DNA from: Peromyscus leucopus
Taxonomy: Eukaryota; Chordata; Mammalia; Rodentia; Cricetidae
Length of the DNA: 64,000 nucleotides
Direction of reading: 5' to 3'
NCBI RefSeq assembly: GCF_004664715.2
Contig: NC_051074.1
Span: forward strand, 18,973,558 to 19,037,557
Part shown: positions 9,881 to 22,599 of the stretch, piece by piece
Layout of the letters: each line of letters starts with the position of its first letter
Position numbering within the stretch: position 1 is the first letter of the stretch
The notes under the pieces: generated by a model
Told to the model about the DNA's origin: nothing
The model's input: the letters and a program-made list of their open reading frames with translations, nothing else
The model's database searches: none
Position numbers and translations under genes: made by a program

Positions 9881-11018
9881 GGGGACTACAGCAAACTTAC
9901 AAGTAAAAGGGATGGAACCCCACAGTCTGCACTTTTAATAAGCCCCAAGTGACTCTCAAGTCATTCAAAAGTCAGAGGCCCCTGTGATGCAAAGAACTTA
10001 CAGTATTAGTTCTGGATATTTCTAACTAGCTTTCCTTTAAAAATGAAAGGCAGAATGAAACTCCATTTCTGTCTCAATCATCTCGAAAACTTTTCTCCAC
10101 ATATAAAAATTATCTTTCTGTAATTACGTGAATTTTTTCTTTAAAGTTGAACTTATAAAAAAAAAAAGTCCAAACACATGGTAACACATGAGTACTCTAA
10201 ATTCACTTTCTTCATCCAAAATGAAATCAAACATGTTTGTTAGATTTCAGACAACAACGATATCCATTGTTTTATCATTAGTTCTAGTATGAGTGACTCT
10301 TATCTGCATCTTCTTTATGTGCTACAGACAGTGGGAAATAGAAGAATGTGAACAGCATTAATTCTGAAACAATCACAGGAACATTTCCCCTAAAGTAACG
10401 ACATCAACAGCATCCTTGGCAAGTCTGATAAAAGATTAATTCTGCCGTCAAAAGTAAAGTATGCTTAAGCATATTAAGACTAAGGGTGCCATTGATAAAT
10501 TAAAAATGGACTTGCCTTACACTCGGCTTTCTAAATACATTATGTTAACATGGAATACATAAGGCACTAAAATCGCTGGAAGCATCAATGAAACACAACC
10601 TTTAATTAAAAACCAAAGAGAAAGGTTACAGGGGTTAAGTACATGGTCAGTAAGTTAAATGCCCTGCTCAATCTCAGACTGGCATCGAGTCTTTTTTTTT
10701 TTTTTTAAGAGGTTGGAAAGAAGAGGAACTCAGATAAGGATAAAGAAGACAAGAGAACTCAGATCCCAGGACCCTGAGCTTTTAAAGAGGGAAGGGAATA
10801 GTCACAAGTTCTGTTGGTAGGCCTTTCTCTTTTAGCTGAAGCCACTGGACTAAGACAACTGAGATGGGCCTCCAGCATCAGCAGAGCCTGATGAATCTGC
10901 AGAATGAGAGCAGACTGAAGCCCTCAAGTGTAGAAACTCTGATCGGGTACGTTTGTTTTAGAAGACTAATAAAATGACCTTCAAGTCAGAGGTCATCTAT
11001 TCCCCTACAAAGACCAGC
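9881..11018. other. Unique intron
   Basis: Non-coding sequence with short A and T runs near 10159 and 10691 and no named repeat. It is the region just upstream of the Fbxl17 acceptor on the gene strand. Confidence 0.65.
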
Positions 11019-11394
11019 GTCTTAGCTAGGGTTTCTTTGCTGCGATGAAACGCCATGACCAAAAAGCAGCTTGGGGAGGAAAGGGCTTACTTGGCTCACA
11101 CTTCTACATTTTTGTTCATCACTGAAGGAAGTCAAGACAGGAACTCAAACAGGGTGGGAACCTGGAGGCAGGAGCTGATGCAGGGGTGCTGCTTACCGGC
11201 TTGCGCCACATGCCTTGCTCAATCTGCTTCGTTATAGAACCCAGGACCACCAGACCAGGAATGGCACCACTCACCATAGGCTGTGAACTCCTCCATTGAT
11301 CACAAATTGTGAAAATGCCTTACAGCTGGATCTCATGGAGGCATTTCCTCAACTGAGGCTCCTTCCTCTCTGATGACTCGTTTGTGTCAAGGTG
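11019..11394 (-). mobile_element. MaLR-like LTR (inverted partner)
   Basis: Same family as 4781-5146 and 11882-12316. Read on the minus strand it runs from a GTGTCAA-containing start to CTAAGACG at the end. Roughly 80% identical by eye to the reverse complement of 11882-12316. Confidence 0.7.
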
Positions 11395-11881
11395 ACCATG
11401 TTTCTGGGAGGATTGTGGAAGGACTTTGGAATTTGGGGACTACAAGAGCCATTGAGTGTTAAGAGTTCTGTGAAATGTTCTGTGGGAGATTGAAAGATAA
11501 AAATATTGAGAGCAGTGAGAAGTAACCCAACCCCTTTGGAGGAGTCCAGAAGATGGTGAGTGGATCCCAGCATTGGGCAGTGGAATTTGGTTTTGATTTT
11601 ATTTCATTGTGACTGTGCCCTGATTGTTTTCCTCATGAAATAAGAAAGCATTTTACTGGAGCCCACAGGTGAGAGACTCTGAATTCTAAAAGGCTGGATT
11701 TTAAAAGAGATTGGCTATTTTAAAGGGACTGAAATTTTATTGTGCTTAAATTTTGTAAAAATTGTGAGACTTTTAAAATTATTTATGATTTTTTTAATGT
11801 GAGATCTTGGGGATGAATAATAAAGGAAGGGATGTGACTTAATTGTGATGTGTTTGTGTGTCGAGTTGACAGGGGATCAGT
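11395..11881 (+). mobile_element. MaLR-type internal region
   Basis: Plus-strand non-coding internal sequence. GGAAGGACTTTGGAATTTGG is followed by GAGCCATTGAGTGTTAAGAG and, near the 3' end, TTGTGTGTCGAGTTGACAGG. It has the same orientation as the right LTR but not the left one. Confidence 0.65.
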
Positions 11882-12316
11882 TGTGTTGGCTGCTTTCGTG
11901 TGTGAACTTGACACAAGCTAGAGTGATCAGAGAAAAAAGAGGCTCAGCTGAGGAAATGCCCCCATGAGATCCAGCTGTAAGGCATTTTCTCAATTAGTGA
12001 TCAATAGAGTAGGGCCCAGCCATGGTGGGTGGTGCCATCCTGGGATGGTGGTCCTGGGTTCTATAACGCGCCCCCACCTCCACAAAAAAAGAAAGCAGGT
12101 TGAGCAAGGAATGTGGAGCAAGTCAGCAAGCAGCTCCCCTCCATGGCCTCTGCAACACTCCTGCCTCCAGGATCCAGCCCTGTTTGAGCTCCTGTCCTGA
12201 CTTCCTTCAGTGCTGAACAGCACTGCTGAAGTGTAAGCCTAATAATAAATCCTTTCCTCTCCAACTTGCTTTTTGGTCATGGTGTTTCATTGCAGCAACA
12301 GAAACCCTAACTCACA
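11882..12316 (+). mobile_element. MaLR-like LTR with AATAAA
   Basis: Starts TGTGTTGGCTGC, carries GAACTTGACACAAGCTAG, has AATAATAAATCC near 12241 as a polyadenylation signal, and ends AACCCTAACTCACA. Contains a short C/A-rich insertion near 12068-12092 relative to its relatives. Confidence 0.75.
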
Positions 12317-13539
12317 GTCAGTGAGTGGCCTGGGGCAGAAGTTCAGGCATAAACCCAAGTATAGATTATAGGAAGGGAAGTATTCGTGGGTCTCAGCTTC
12401 TCTGGAATCCTCAAGTCTGGGTGCTTAGCTTTAAGTCTCACATGGATGCCCCATCCCTTTGGGTCACTTCTCTGTATTATGTCTATCTCACTACAGAGAA
12501 AACAATGGGTACTTACTTCTCAGAGTAAAATATGAGCGCAAGGACAATGCAAGTAAAATGCTGTGAACAGTAAGAAATCGTAATTTCTCACTAGCTGTTA
12601 ACTAGCATCATCACTCCTGATCACATTTCTTCTGTCTTGTGATTCACAGCCAGAACTAAGGAGTAATAATTCAAAACCAGCAGAACTAAAGGATGCTACT
12701 TTATTCCGCCACTCTCTCTGGAGATCCCAGTCTCCATCTGGGAGCACTAGATTACAAGTGGAACTGGGAGGTAACGGTGATGGAGACAGGTGAAAATCCG
12801 CTGCTGTCAACTCAGCAACACACCAGACTCAGAGGGGACTCCTGGTTCCCTGGCTAGAGATCTGCACCGTTTGATTTTAAAAGAGCCTCCAGAGAGTCCG
12901 ATGTTCAGGTTCTGGTTAACAAGGTCAAATGGACCTTCAGTGAGGTCTGGTTCTTCTGACCAGCCTTATTGAGTCATCCTCATCTTGGAATTTGCTCAAA
13001 TTGCAGAACCTGGATCCTGCTAACTACATGCTATCCCGTTATGCACTTAATCCAATCTTCAGGTGACTGTCGTGTACCTTATACCTTGAGAAAAACTGCC
13101 CAGGGGATGAAGATTATCTCTGGGGCTTAGAAGACAAAAAACTGAATAGCTCTGTCCTAATTCACAGAAGATGGAGGATTTTTAAAATAACATATTGAGG
13201 TACAATTTCCCCATTTTAAAAGTAAATTCCTGGCATGAAAACACCAAAAAACTTACTTACTTTTTTTCTTCACTGTAATTCCAAAATGCATCATTGTGCT
13301 GAATAAATGCACTTGTTTTAAAAGATAAAACCGCATAACTAAGTATAGGTCCTATCATTTTATCAAGATAAGACCATTATGCAGCCAATCCTCTTTACTC
13401 TTTTGTGTCCACATAGGTCAAGCTCTGCTCCAGGCCCAGACTCTGGCAACATATTGTCTATCTTTAGACCTCTGCCTCATCTAGAAACCTTCCTATGAGT
13501 CCATCCTAGGTAGCCTTTTCTGCAATTGGTTTCCTATGA
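12317..13539. other. Unique intron
   Basis: No gene and no repeat recognised. The open frames of 60-70 codons at 12325-12972 have no recognisable domain and no splice context. Confidence 0.65.
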
Positions 13540-14110
13540 AAATGTTCTTGAGATTTACCCATATGTGTGCGTACATACATCTGTATTTCAGTAGAACTGT
13601 CACTGCTGTATAGAATGCCTATATATATATACATATTACATATTATATATACATTATATATATATATATATTACATTTGACCAGGTGATAAATATGTGAA
13701 ATCCTTTCTAATTTAGGATTTTGAAAGATGCTGTCCCTTACATAAAAGTCTTTGTATGGAACTATATTTTTATTTGAGTAAATGTCTCTGAGAAGAACTG
13801 ATAACTCAGTACATGTCTGATTCTTATCAGTTAAAGAATCAGATTGTCTTACTAAGTTGAAGGAGATTTTACATATTCTATATACAAATCATTTCTAAGC
13901 TATGCCCTGTCTTTTCATTTTCTTAATGATGGTATCTCTAATATCAAGGTCCATGGCATTCTTTGCATTAATATTTATGCCGGGTGTGCAGTAAGGATAA
14001 GGGTTCACTTTTAATATAAGTCTATCCAATTTTCTCAGCATCCTTTGTCAAAATCACTACACATCACTACGGAATTTTAGGTTTCCAACCTGTGATTCAT
14101 TTATTTAGAG
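13540..14110 (-). mobile_element. Ancient L1M-type fragment
   Basis: Antisense, heavily diverged L1 ORF2 3' region: a 'TTGAGATTTACCCATATGTG' phrase, TTCTTAATGATGGTATC near 13920, and CCAATTTTCTCAGCATCCTTTGTC near 14028. Interrupted by the AT repeat at 13621-13672. Confidence 0.6.
13621..13672. repeat. (AT)n-rich microsatellite
   Basis: Interrupted TA dinucleotide tract with TACAT breaks, located inside the L1M relic. Confidence 0.9.
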
Positions 14111-15663
14111 AAGACAGACTATGGAAAAACAAGGTGGAGAGTGAGAATTAGTGTACAAACACAGACATGACTCTGGGTTGTGGAAGCATGAAGTCAGTTT
14201 GCAAATCAGACGCCGAGCTTTGAGTCAAAGCTATTGGGAGAACAAGGGGGAAGATGCCAGACTCAGCATGATTCCCATAACACAGGGGGAACATGACTGG
14301 CCTCCTTAACCGGGCATGCTAACCAAGTAAGCAAAAAAGGACAAGGGTCCATTCGGTCTCCATCAGGAAAGTGCTGCTGCTAACAATGTCTGCTGCACCC
14401 TCTTGAGTCAAGAGGATCATGAACAAATATAACCATATGCAAAGACACAGGCAGGGCTTCAGTTCAGAACCCTAAAGGGACTTTGTCTAACTGCTAACCT
14501 TGAAACCAGAAACGCAGGGTTAACGTGAACAAAGGAAGGCAGTGATGTTTCTCGTGAATTCTTAGGGGGTACACTCAATCAGAAATCGCTCTGAGGGTGG
14601 TTTTTGTGAGTTCTGGTCTGAAATCTCGGCTGCTGTGGGGGAGCCCCAACAGAAGACAAAAGTAATGGGTTTACATAATCTTGAGGAGACAACTAGACTA
14701 GCCAGTGTGGCAGAAATGGCCTCATGTGACTAAAATTTCCCTGGCATGCAGTGGAGGGTCACTAATTCCGCCAACTTGGTCTTAGATCGTAGACTGCTTC
14801 TAAACTTAGAGATTCAGTTTCTGGTCACAGCTCACACTCAGTTGAGGTTTGGGACACTCAAAGCCAGTGGGTTAAAAGATATCGTAGATACAAACAGCTA
14901 TATTTACTGAGACTCAGTGTATGCCAAGCCAAGTTTCCTTTCCGCATCATCTAGCATCCTGATTATAGCCTCGGGCAACACTTATCCCCCAGTCAGAAGG
15001 CAATGAAAACAAGCCTAAAGCAACTGACTTCCCAACAAAACAACTAGACTAGTAGGGGAAAAGCATGCCTTCTGGTCTGTGGGAGCTGAGGATGAGACCC
15101 ACACACGGAAGACCAGTGTCTGTCTCACCAGGAGCTAAGCTCTCGGCCCTCCCAAGGGACAGCTTTAAACAGTCTTTTGAGTGCTGAAGTCAGAATCTGT
15201 TCATATACAAATTAATATGTGATCCCACTCATAGGGCTAACCTCACTCAAGACCGAGAATGAATTCAAGCCCCACCTCGCCCACCCTGGGCCATCTACCC
15301 CAGAAGCTGAGTGTCCGGATCAAAGCATGGTGGGTCAGCATGCTAAGGAACTTCCAGAGATGCTCTATCCTTTAGTTAACATTGGCAACCCATGCAGATG
15401 ACACAGATGTGTTGTAGATTTCTGTGAGGCTTGTCTAGTCTTCAAGCAACCACACCTTCCCCACACAAGCAGGATGCTTAGGAGAGGGCTGGGGTAGTCA
15501 AATCCAAAAGAAGAGGGAAGCTGAGCAAAACAGGAAAGGCAGGAAGTGGACTCTGAGGAAGGTGCTGTTGTCTAAAAAGGCTCCAAATCGCGAAAGGGAA
15601 ATGACCTCTGAGTTACTGCATACCCGGAAAGAAAAACAAGCTGTGGTTGCATTGGTGACTTTT
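14111..15663. other. Unique intron
   Basis: No recognised repeat or gene. Confidence 0.65.
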
Positions 15664-15974
15664 CTGACGCTGTGCTAACACACGATGACCAGTGGGAAGA
15701 AGAGTTTATTTTGGCTTAGGGTTCTAAAAGCCCAACACGGCAAGAAGCAGCAGGCAGCAGGCAGGGCAGCACGTGCAGGACGCTGAGATGTCACATCTTC
15801 AACAGCAAGTACGAAGAAGAGGGAGGACAAACTAGAAGGGAGGCTGGGCACTCGCAAAGCCCACAGCCAGTGCAAGCAAGGCTGCCTCTCCCGAATCTCC
15901 CTAAACGGCACCACTGATCGGGGACCAAGTGTTCAAACTCCTGAGCATATGGGGGAACCTTCTCATCCAAACCA
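15664..15974 (-). mobile_element. MT-type MaLR LTR (name uncertain)
   Basis: On the minus strand it begins GGTTTGGATGAGAAGGTTCC, passes through CATATGCTCAGGAGTTTGAAC and reaches a region matching 'CTGTGCTAACACACGATG' at the left. This is the muroid LTR family also present at 37454-37843 and 54481-54768, in diverged form. Confidence 0.6.
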
Positions 15975-16274
15975 TAAGTATTAACTCTAAAAAAGTGGGG
16001 AAATCTTTAGACATTTATATAGAGCTGTCACAGAGTTACTCTGCAAAATCCTAAATGAGGGTACCAAATAATAAATAATGTTTCTTGCCCTTGATGAGAC
16101 TTAGGAGACCTCACCCTCCTCCTACAATTTCAGGCCAGATACACAATTCTGGAAGTTCTCCAAATTGTAATTATTGAGTCAATATAAACACAGTCCCATG
16201 AATGAATCAAACAGATATGTTTAACTAGATATAAATACTGAATACTAATACTGAAGATGGCCTTGATTCTATAC

Positions 16275-16639
16275 TGGGATTATTTCTGTCCGCTCTACTG
16301 CACCCAATGTAATCCAAAATATACCACCCCCTCCTCTGAACACCTTCAATAGTCTACATATAAGACCCTGTACTGCAACTCATGGCCCTACCAACCTAAC
16401 CTTCACGAATCAAGCCCCAGTGATCTTTCAAAACCACAAATCAAATCAATCTACTTGCTATTGAAAAATCTTCCAATGACACCAATTGCTCTTAGAATAA
16501 AATCCAAATATTTCTGTGATATACAAGGCCTATAATAATCTGACTCCTCCCTGTCTTTTCTACCTCATTTTAATCCAATATCCTATCTCTGTGCTTATAT
16601 GAATACATCACAACTACACAATTCACTACTCTATCCTCC
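16275..16639 (+). mobile_element. L2 LINE fragment
   Basis: Clear L2 3'-region signature: TTAGAATAAAATCCAAATA, then ACAAGGCCTATAATAATCTGACTCC and TGTCTTTTCTACCTCATTTTAAT. No coding potential remains. Confidence 0.8.
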
Positions 16640-16790
16640 AAGCACGCCTTTAATTCCAGGACTCAGAAGGCAGTGGCAAGCAGATCTCAGAGTTCAAGGC
16701 CAGCCTGGGCTACAGCATGAGTTCCATGACAGCCAGGACTACAGAGAAAAACCCTGTCTCAAAAAAACCAGAAAAAGAAAAAAGAAAAAT
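16640..16790 (+). mobile_element. B1 SINE (5'-truncated)
   Basis: GCACGCCTTTAATTCCAGGAC through CAAGGCCAGCCTGGGCTAC to AACCCTGTCTC with an A-rich tail. It lacks the first bases of the consensus and abuts the L2. Confidence 0.93.
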
Positions 16791-18570
16791 TATTTTATAA
16801 ATAATTTAATAGAAGCAGATTTCTTCTAAGCCACGATTATGAGCACGGCATTTCCTGCCGTAGGTGTCAGGTCCTATTCTATATGTCGTGAACAGGACAA
16901 ACAATTGAGTGCAGAGCTTATGATCCAGAATGGGGAAAAACACGAAGCACTCATTCCCGGGGTGATATCCCCACTGCACTAAGATCACCATTTCAGTAGT
17001 CAGTGATTCAGTGATTTCTTCATCTCCCATAATTATGTAGTGGACGCAGAAAGAGTCAAGAATATGACTAAAATCATACACATTGTTCCTCTCAAACATT
17101 TTAATTGTACAAATGATAACACTTCAGAGAAGAGCTATCACAAGTGTCACTTTTCCATAGCAAGAAAAATCAAAGACCTTTTAACATATTCCATAATATA
17201 ATTTTTAAATTAATGCTATGCAATTATTTCATCAAGAAAATTAAAAAATCACAAAACAGTGAAATTTTACCTTTTAATTTAATTAAAAAATTTGAATGTA
17301 CAAAAGTAAACTAAATTATAAATGCACCTCCGTTTACTAATCTTCTAACTTTGGTAATTATTAATTTGTAGGCGATGCTAGTTCACACACAGCCTTCAAC
17401 CATGTACAAAGTATCATATTTATCTGTACATATCTCTTTATAGTGACACTAATTTGGCACCGACACCATGTGTGATAATATGACCTGTGTTCAATTTTGA
17501 GGGAAATAATCTAACACAGTGATTGATAAATCTCATTTAAAATTTACCAAAATTTAAAAAAGGACCCTTAGCAAAGGCATTGGAATTCATAATGAATCAT
17601 TTACTAAAAGTTTAGCATTTCATTATTGTCCGATGAAAATGTGATTATTTGACCTTCCATATTTTAACTCATTCTATCTTATTTAATTATTAGTCTCTCT
17701 ACTGAGACGTTGGGTTGGCTGACTTTTAAAAGCCTATAAATTCCATGTTAAAGAATTATAAAAGTGAAGACTCTGGTCTCTTTCTAGTGGCGTAGGGATC
17801 TATCTGTCCTGATTTTACAAAAATCTTTACGTTGAGTGTAACTGAACCACTTTCATTCAATTTCCTAAGTATCTTTGACTAACACTGTTTTAGTTAAGCA
17901 AAGGTTAATACTTGTATGACATAAATTAAACAGAGAGCTAGATTATTCTGGATGTGTTCCAACTTTAACTCCGGAAATGGGCATTCTGAAATATAATCTA
18001 TGAATGCAGCCATAACGTACACACAGCAGGAAGAATTACAAATTCTTGAAAGCAAACATGTACACTCGTACATTAGCCTTGGAAATCAAAAGGCAGGAAC
18101 AAGTCCCATTTGATATGAATAAGCAAAAAGCTCAAGTAACTGCAAACAGTTATGGTACATCGCAGGAACATGCTTTAATTATATGAAAGCAAAGGACTCT
18201 TTTTCTATTCTGTAGAACTTTCATTTTTAAATAAAACCTTTAAGTTAACAGATACACTCAGAGAAGTCATTTCAAGAAGAAAAAACTCATGAGCATGACA
18301 GAACGTTAAATTAAATCCACCATGCAGATCACTTACAAAGCTGGGTTGTTTGTAAGAAAACAGGAAATGTGGTCCATACAACTTGAACTCTGCATCATCC
18401 ACCTCTGAATGGGCTTCTTCCCGAAGCATAGAGGGAAGGCCAAGCACAGAGCGAAGCCGTCTAAACGGCAGCACAGCTAATGAGACTTCTACAGGGATGC
18501 TAAAATTCAGACAGCAAAAGGCAGGCAGTGTACTGAGACTTCCCAGCTGTCCAGGCATCATTTCTCGACG
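16791..18570. other. Mostly unique intron
   Basis: AT-rich non-coding DNA. The stretch near 16850-17060 faintly resembles an old mammalian repeat (GTGAACAGGACAAACAA..GCTTATGATCC) that I cannot name. The open frame at 18205-18561 on the minus strand shows no domain. Confidence 0.55.
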
Positions 18571-18745
18571 GTGCGCCTACAATCTCTGCCCGCCCCTGAC
18601 CTCTGTGGCCCACCTTTTCCTCCTCACCTCCCTCACCCTGTCCCCTCCCGCTTCCTTCAGTCACCATATCCTTCCCCATGGCTTGGCTACTCCATGTGGT
18701 CCTCGCAAATCCTTCTGCCCACTATACACTCTTCTTTGACTGTTC
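18571..18745 (+). mobile_element. Possible L2 3' fragment
   Basis: Pyrimidine-rich tract with TCACCTCCCTCACCCTGTCCC and GGCTTGGCTACTCCATGTGG, distantly like the L2 3' end. Weak. Confidence 0.3.
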
Positions 18746-18896
18746 ATGAAACAGAAAAGAAATCTGTTTAAAAAGTATCCCGTTATTAACTGAAAATACT
18801 GGCACTTCACAATAAAGTTTTAATTATAAATAAATAAATAAATGAAATAGTGACAAACCTACTTATCCCAAAAAGAAATTTAAGATTATATGACTT

Positions 18897-19060
18897 CAAC
18901 CGGGCAGTGGCTGGGCACGTCTTTAATCCCAGCACTCGGGAGGCAGAGGCAGGCGGATCTCTGTGAGTTCAAGGCCAGTCTGATCTATAGAGCAAGATCC
19001 AGGAAAGGCACAAAGCTACACAGAGAAACCCTGCCTCAAAAAACCAAAAAAAAAAAAAAA
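18897..19060 (+). mobile_element. B1 SINE with target-site duplication
   Basis: GGCACGTCTTTAATCCCAGC, GAGTTCAAGGCCAGTCTG, then GGAAAGGCACAAAGCTACAC and an A tail. Flanked by AAGATTATATGACTT (18882-18896) and AAGATTATGTGACTT (19061-19075), a 14/15 match. Confidence 0.96.
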
Positions 19061-19077
19061 AAGATTATGTGACTTTA

Positions 19078-19190
19078 GGAACATTTCTGGAATCAGACTA
19101 CCTAGGTTATAATCCAGCCCCAACTCTTACTATCGATGGACTCTTAAGGAAGTTATTCAGTATCTGGGGGAAAAATGTAAAGCTGAGATA
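19078..19190 (+). mobile_element. MIR
   Basis: GGAATCAGACTACCTAGGTT followed by GGAAGTTATTCAGTATCTGG matches the forward MIR (AGACTGCCTGGGTT ... AAGTTACTTAACCTCT). The B1 inserted at its 5' edge. Confidence 0.65.
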
Positions 19191-20960
19191 CAAAACTAAA
19201 GGGATCACAGTCCACAAGGTGTTCCATGAAGGTTTGCCACTACTCAGTGTGCAGATACGTCTTCCCTTTCCTATTTCTGTGGAGATGATATTGTGGACAT
19301 TATTATACAAAGCTATCTTACTCCTATTATTGTACTCAGGAGAACACAGATAAGCAGCTAATAAAAATGTGTTATATAATGCCATACCCCCTCCCACACT
19401 AGTAAAAACAAAAATGACACCACTTTTTGTTCTGTTCTCAGCCTGAATTTATACATAAGGAGACTGGGGTGATACGTAGAACTTACAGTCAATAAAATAT
19501 CAATAGCAAGTTTAACTGAATGTAACACAATGGCATGTACTTTACCATAAAAGGGTGAGAAAGCCCCCAAATGAGGCTCTCTGACGGCTTATTCTTATTT
19601 GTGAGGAAATTATGGAAGGCAGGTTTGCACTAACGTGTTCAGTTGACATGTATGGTAAGATGATCTGCATGTACAATATTCCATAACAGCAGAGGGCACA
19701 CCCATCCCAGGAAGTCCGACACACAAAGTATCCACAGGGAAGCGCAGGAGCACAGCCTTCAAGAGTCACCTGAGCTATGACAATATCTAGAGTAGACTTT
19801 AATATTTCAGCAGGGAAAAGTGCTGCCCAGGATGGATAAAATCTAACTGAGGTATAAAGCCCTAATAATCTATGTTTTAATCATAAATGAAAGGCAATAA
19901 TCACTTGCTTAAAAAAATAATACACACAATCTGGTGTATGAATATAGAACATTTCTTACATATTCATGTTAACATTCTTTAAACAAGAAAACCCATCATC
20001 AAAAACAAAATTTAAATTAGGTTATTCATTTTTCATCATGTCAGACAAATCCATTCCCAGCTCACTAAGAGTTCTTTCGTACATTTTAAACAGCTTATGA
20101 ACTCTTACCTGCTTGAAGCAAGGTGCCAACAATGGGAGAGAGGGGCTTTGCCCAAACCAGTATGACCAGCACATACACCCTCCCTCCTGCAAGGAAGCCA
20201 ACTAGAGAAAAATGGAGGAGTTGTTGTGCATCTGACTACAACAACAAAAAAGTATTGGGCAAGATTCTCACATTTTAAATATTAGAGACCCAGGACGGAC
20301 AAAGCTCATGACATCCACATCTCTGGGATGGGAAGCAAAGATTTACAGCTTCCTCATGAGACTGTGCTCCCGAGTCCAACCGCACAGGGACCGGTAGCAC
20401 AGGCCCAGCAAACAATACGAAGAACTCCATAAACACCTAGTGAAAATGCAAAGGAATGAATCATTCCAGGCAAGGCAGTCAACGGAAACACTGTATCACA
20501 GAAGCCGAACAGACTAATGCAATTCAGAATTAATGCCATTAAGAAAAACTGAGGATTTGGGTGCCTGCTTGTCAGGCCTGGTGCTAGATTCTATTCATGT
20601 ATGTTTATTTATACAACAGTGTAGCAGTCTTAAGAACCATACACACTTTGACACAGAAGGACATTTAGGGACTCCTCGGGAGTATGCTAAGGAAAGCAGC
20701 AGAGATTTGCACATCGCAATGTTCACTGCAATATGACTTACAGTAACAATGCTCTGAAACAGGACATAGCCAAACAATGATGTATGTGGCCAAAAGGCTA
20801 TTTGCTAAAAATATTTATTGATGTGCAAAAATAAATGCAACTTAAACCGCAGATGTGAAATTAAAAGGTGTATAAATATGGTTCCATTCGTCAGGTGGAA
20901 TATTAAAAATCCCTTGGCAGGGCAGGGGCAGAGCTGCTCCAGCTTCCTGCTGGCCTTCTG
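19191..20960. other. Unique intron
   Basis: AT-rich non-coding DNA, no recognised repeat or gene. Confidence 0.65.
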
Positions 20961-20964
20961 CTCC

Positions 20965-21175
20965 TGCTCCACAGAGCTCTACAGGATTGAAATCAAGGCC
21001 CTTACACATGAAAGGCAGACACTCTACAGCGAAGCCCACCCAACCCTCTTCTGACAGATCCTCAACTCTCTTTCTTAGGCTGGCCTTGAACTCACTCTAA
21101 CTCAGAAAGGCCTTCAACTTGTAATCCTCCTGTTTGAGCCTCAAAGTAGCCAGGATTACACACTTGCATCAGCTT
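20965..21175 (-). mobile_element. B4-type SINE (B1-ID chimera)
   Basis: In reverse orientation: an ID-like half (CTACAGGATTGAAATCAAGGC..GCAGACACTCTACAGC) followed by a B1-like half (TAGGCTGGCCTTGAACTCAC..CAGGATTACACACTTGC). Same architecture as 8938-9108. Confidence 0.7.
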
Positions 21176-22305
21176 TTGCACTTACAGTCACAGAAAACAA
21201 TTAAAAACAACAACAAAAAATGCATGGCAGAAAACATTTTCAAATTTATTTCCTCTTGTAGCCTGAATAATTTCTATCAAGCCTTACAAAATAAAATGGA
21301 AATGTTTTATAAATTAAGAGATTATTCAGGCTCTAAATACTAAATAAAAATCAGTACCTGGTCTTTATTCTTTAAATCAAAAAAGCATCTATAAACCACA
21401 GGGAAATAACATTATTAAAAAGCAGTACACGTGAATTCTGTATGAGTAACAAGCCAAAAAAAAAAAAACTACCAAAAAACAAACAAAAAAATTTTTTAAT
21501 CTTTTATTTCATAAATATTGAAACTGTAAAATTTTTCTTAAAAATTAAGGAATAAGAACAATGCCATGTTGAATTAATTTGCTAGTTTGAAATAAAAATA
21601 TGAATACACATAAGTAGGATGCAAAACATAGTCATCTAGTTAGAACCTGTTATTAAAAGGTAGGTATTTTAGGGTGTATGAGTACAAGACGTTGAACTGA
21701 GCACCTCCCTCAATGGCATGGTGAGATTATGCCTGCACTGCCGAACTGCTCTTTGTGCGCAGGCTGAAGATAATACACACCAGACAGTCCCCAGACCCAC
21801 ACTGGCTTCTGTCTGGTGATCTAATCAGGAAGCTAGATTCCCCGTTAGCCTGTCTCCTAGAGACCACATCTCTAAATTCCTTCCAGTCATTTCTGAGGTA
21901 CCACTTTACTCCTGCTCAGTGTCCATCTTTTGGTTGCTATCCTCTACTTGATCTGGCTCCAGGATACCCCGGACTGTAACACCAAAGCCACTCGATGTCT
22001 TTTTCTGTCTCTCAGAACTCCTCCAAGGTCATGGGGTAATATCCTACTGCAAGCAGACCCTCCAGCCTTTGATGCCAGAGTGCTTCAGATGTATGCCTAT
22101 GCCTTCCTACTCAAGTCTGTATCAGACTTCTTCACCTGAAACTCAAAGCCTGTGGTGGGGCCTGCCTACCACTTGCAAATGAATGCCTGTCTCTCTTACA
22201 CACCAATTTTTCAGTTCTAACCACAAAAATTAAAACTCAAGAGAAGGGATTGAACACAAGGGCCATGGAAGACAGATACCATTCAATTTGCATGTTCCCC
22301 TATAA

Positions 22306-22310
<5 letters not shown>
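21176..22310. other. Unique intron
   Basis: AT-rich with short A runs (for example 21458-21469); no repeat or gene recognised. Confidence 0.6.

Positions 22311-22356
<46 letters not shown>
22311..22356. repeat. (CA)23 microsatellite
   Basis: Uninterrupted CA dinucleotide run of 46 bp. Confidence 0.98.
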
Positions 22357-22359
<3 letters not shown>

Positions 22360-22599
22360 ATCTTCCTTGTGTTTTCAAAATATGTACACAAGAAACTGGC
22401 AAACACTATATATACACAGAGAAGGGGCCCCAATTGCTCATGTGTTCGGATCCTTACATTTCCTGCCTCATGTTTAATGAGAAGAAGCAGGACCCTTAAG
22501 AGGTGGAAATTAGTGGAAGGAAGTTGAAAAAAGGAAGTATGGCTTGGAAGTGATATCAAAATCCTGGTCCCTTCCTGCCTCCACCACACCATCTACAAC

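Noticed and set aside
16806..17099. 97-codon minus-strand frame
   Set aside because: No LRR pattern and no splice-bounded block; part resembles an old mammalian repeat.
18205..18739. Overlapping 118-codon frames on both strands, first considered as an exon
   Set aside because: Neither translation shows a known domain, there is no LRR match, and the right part looks like an L2-type repeat.
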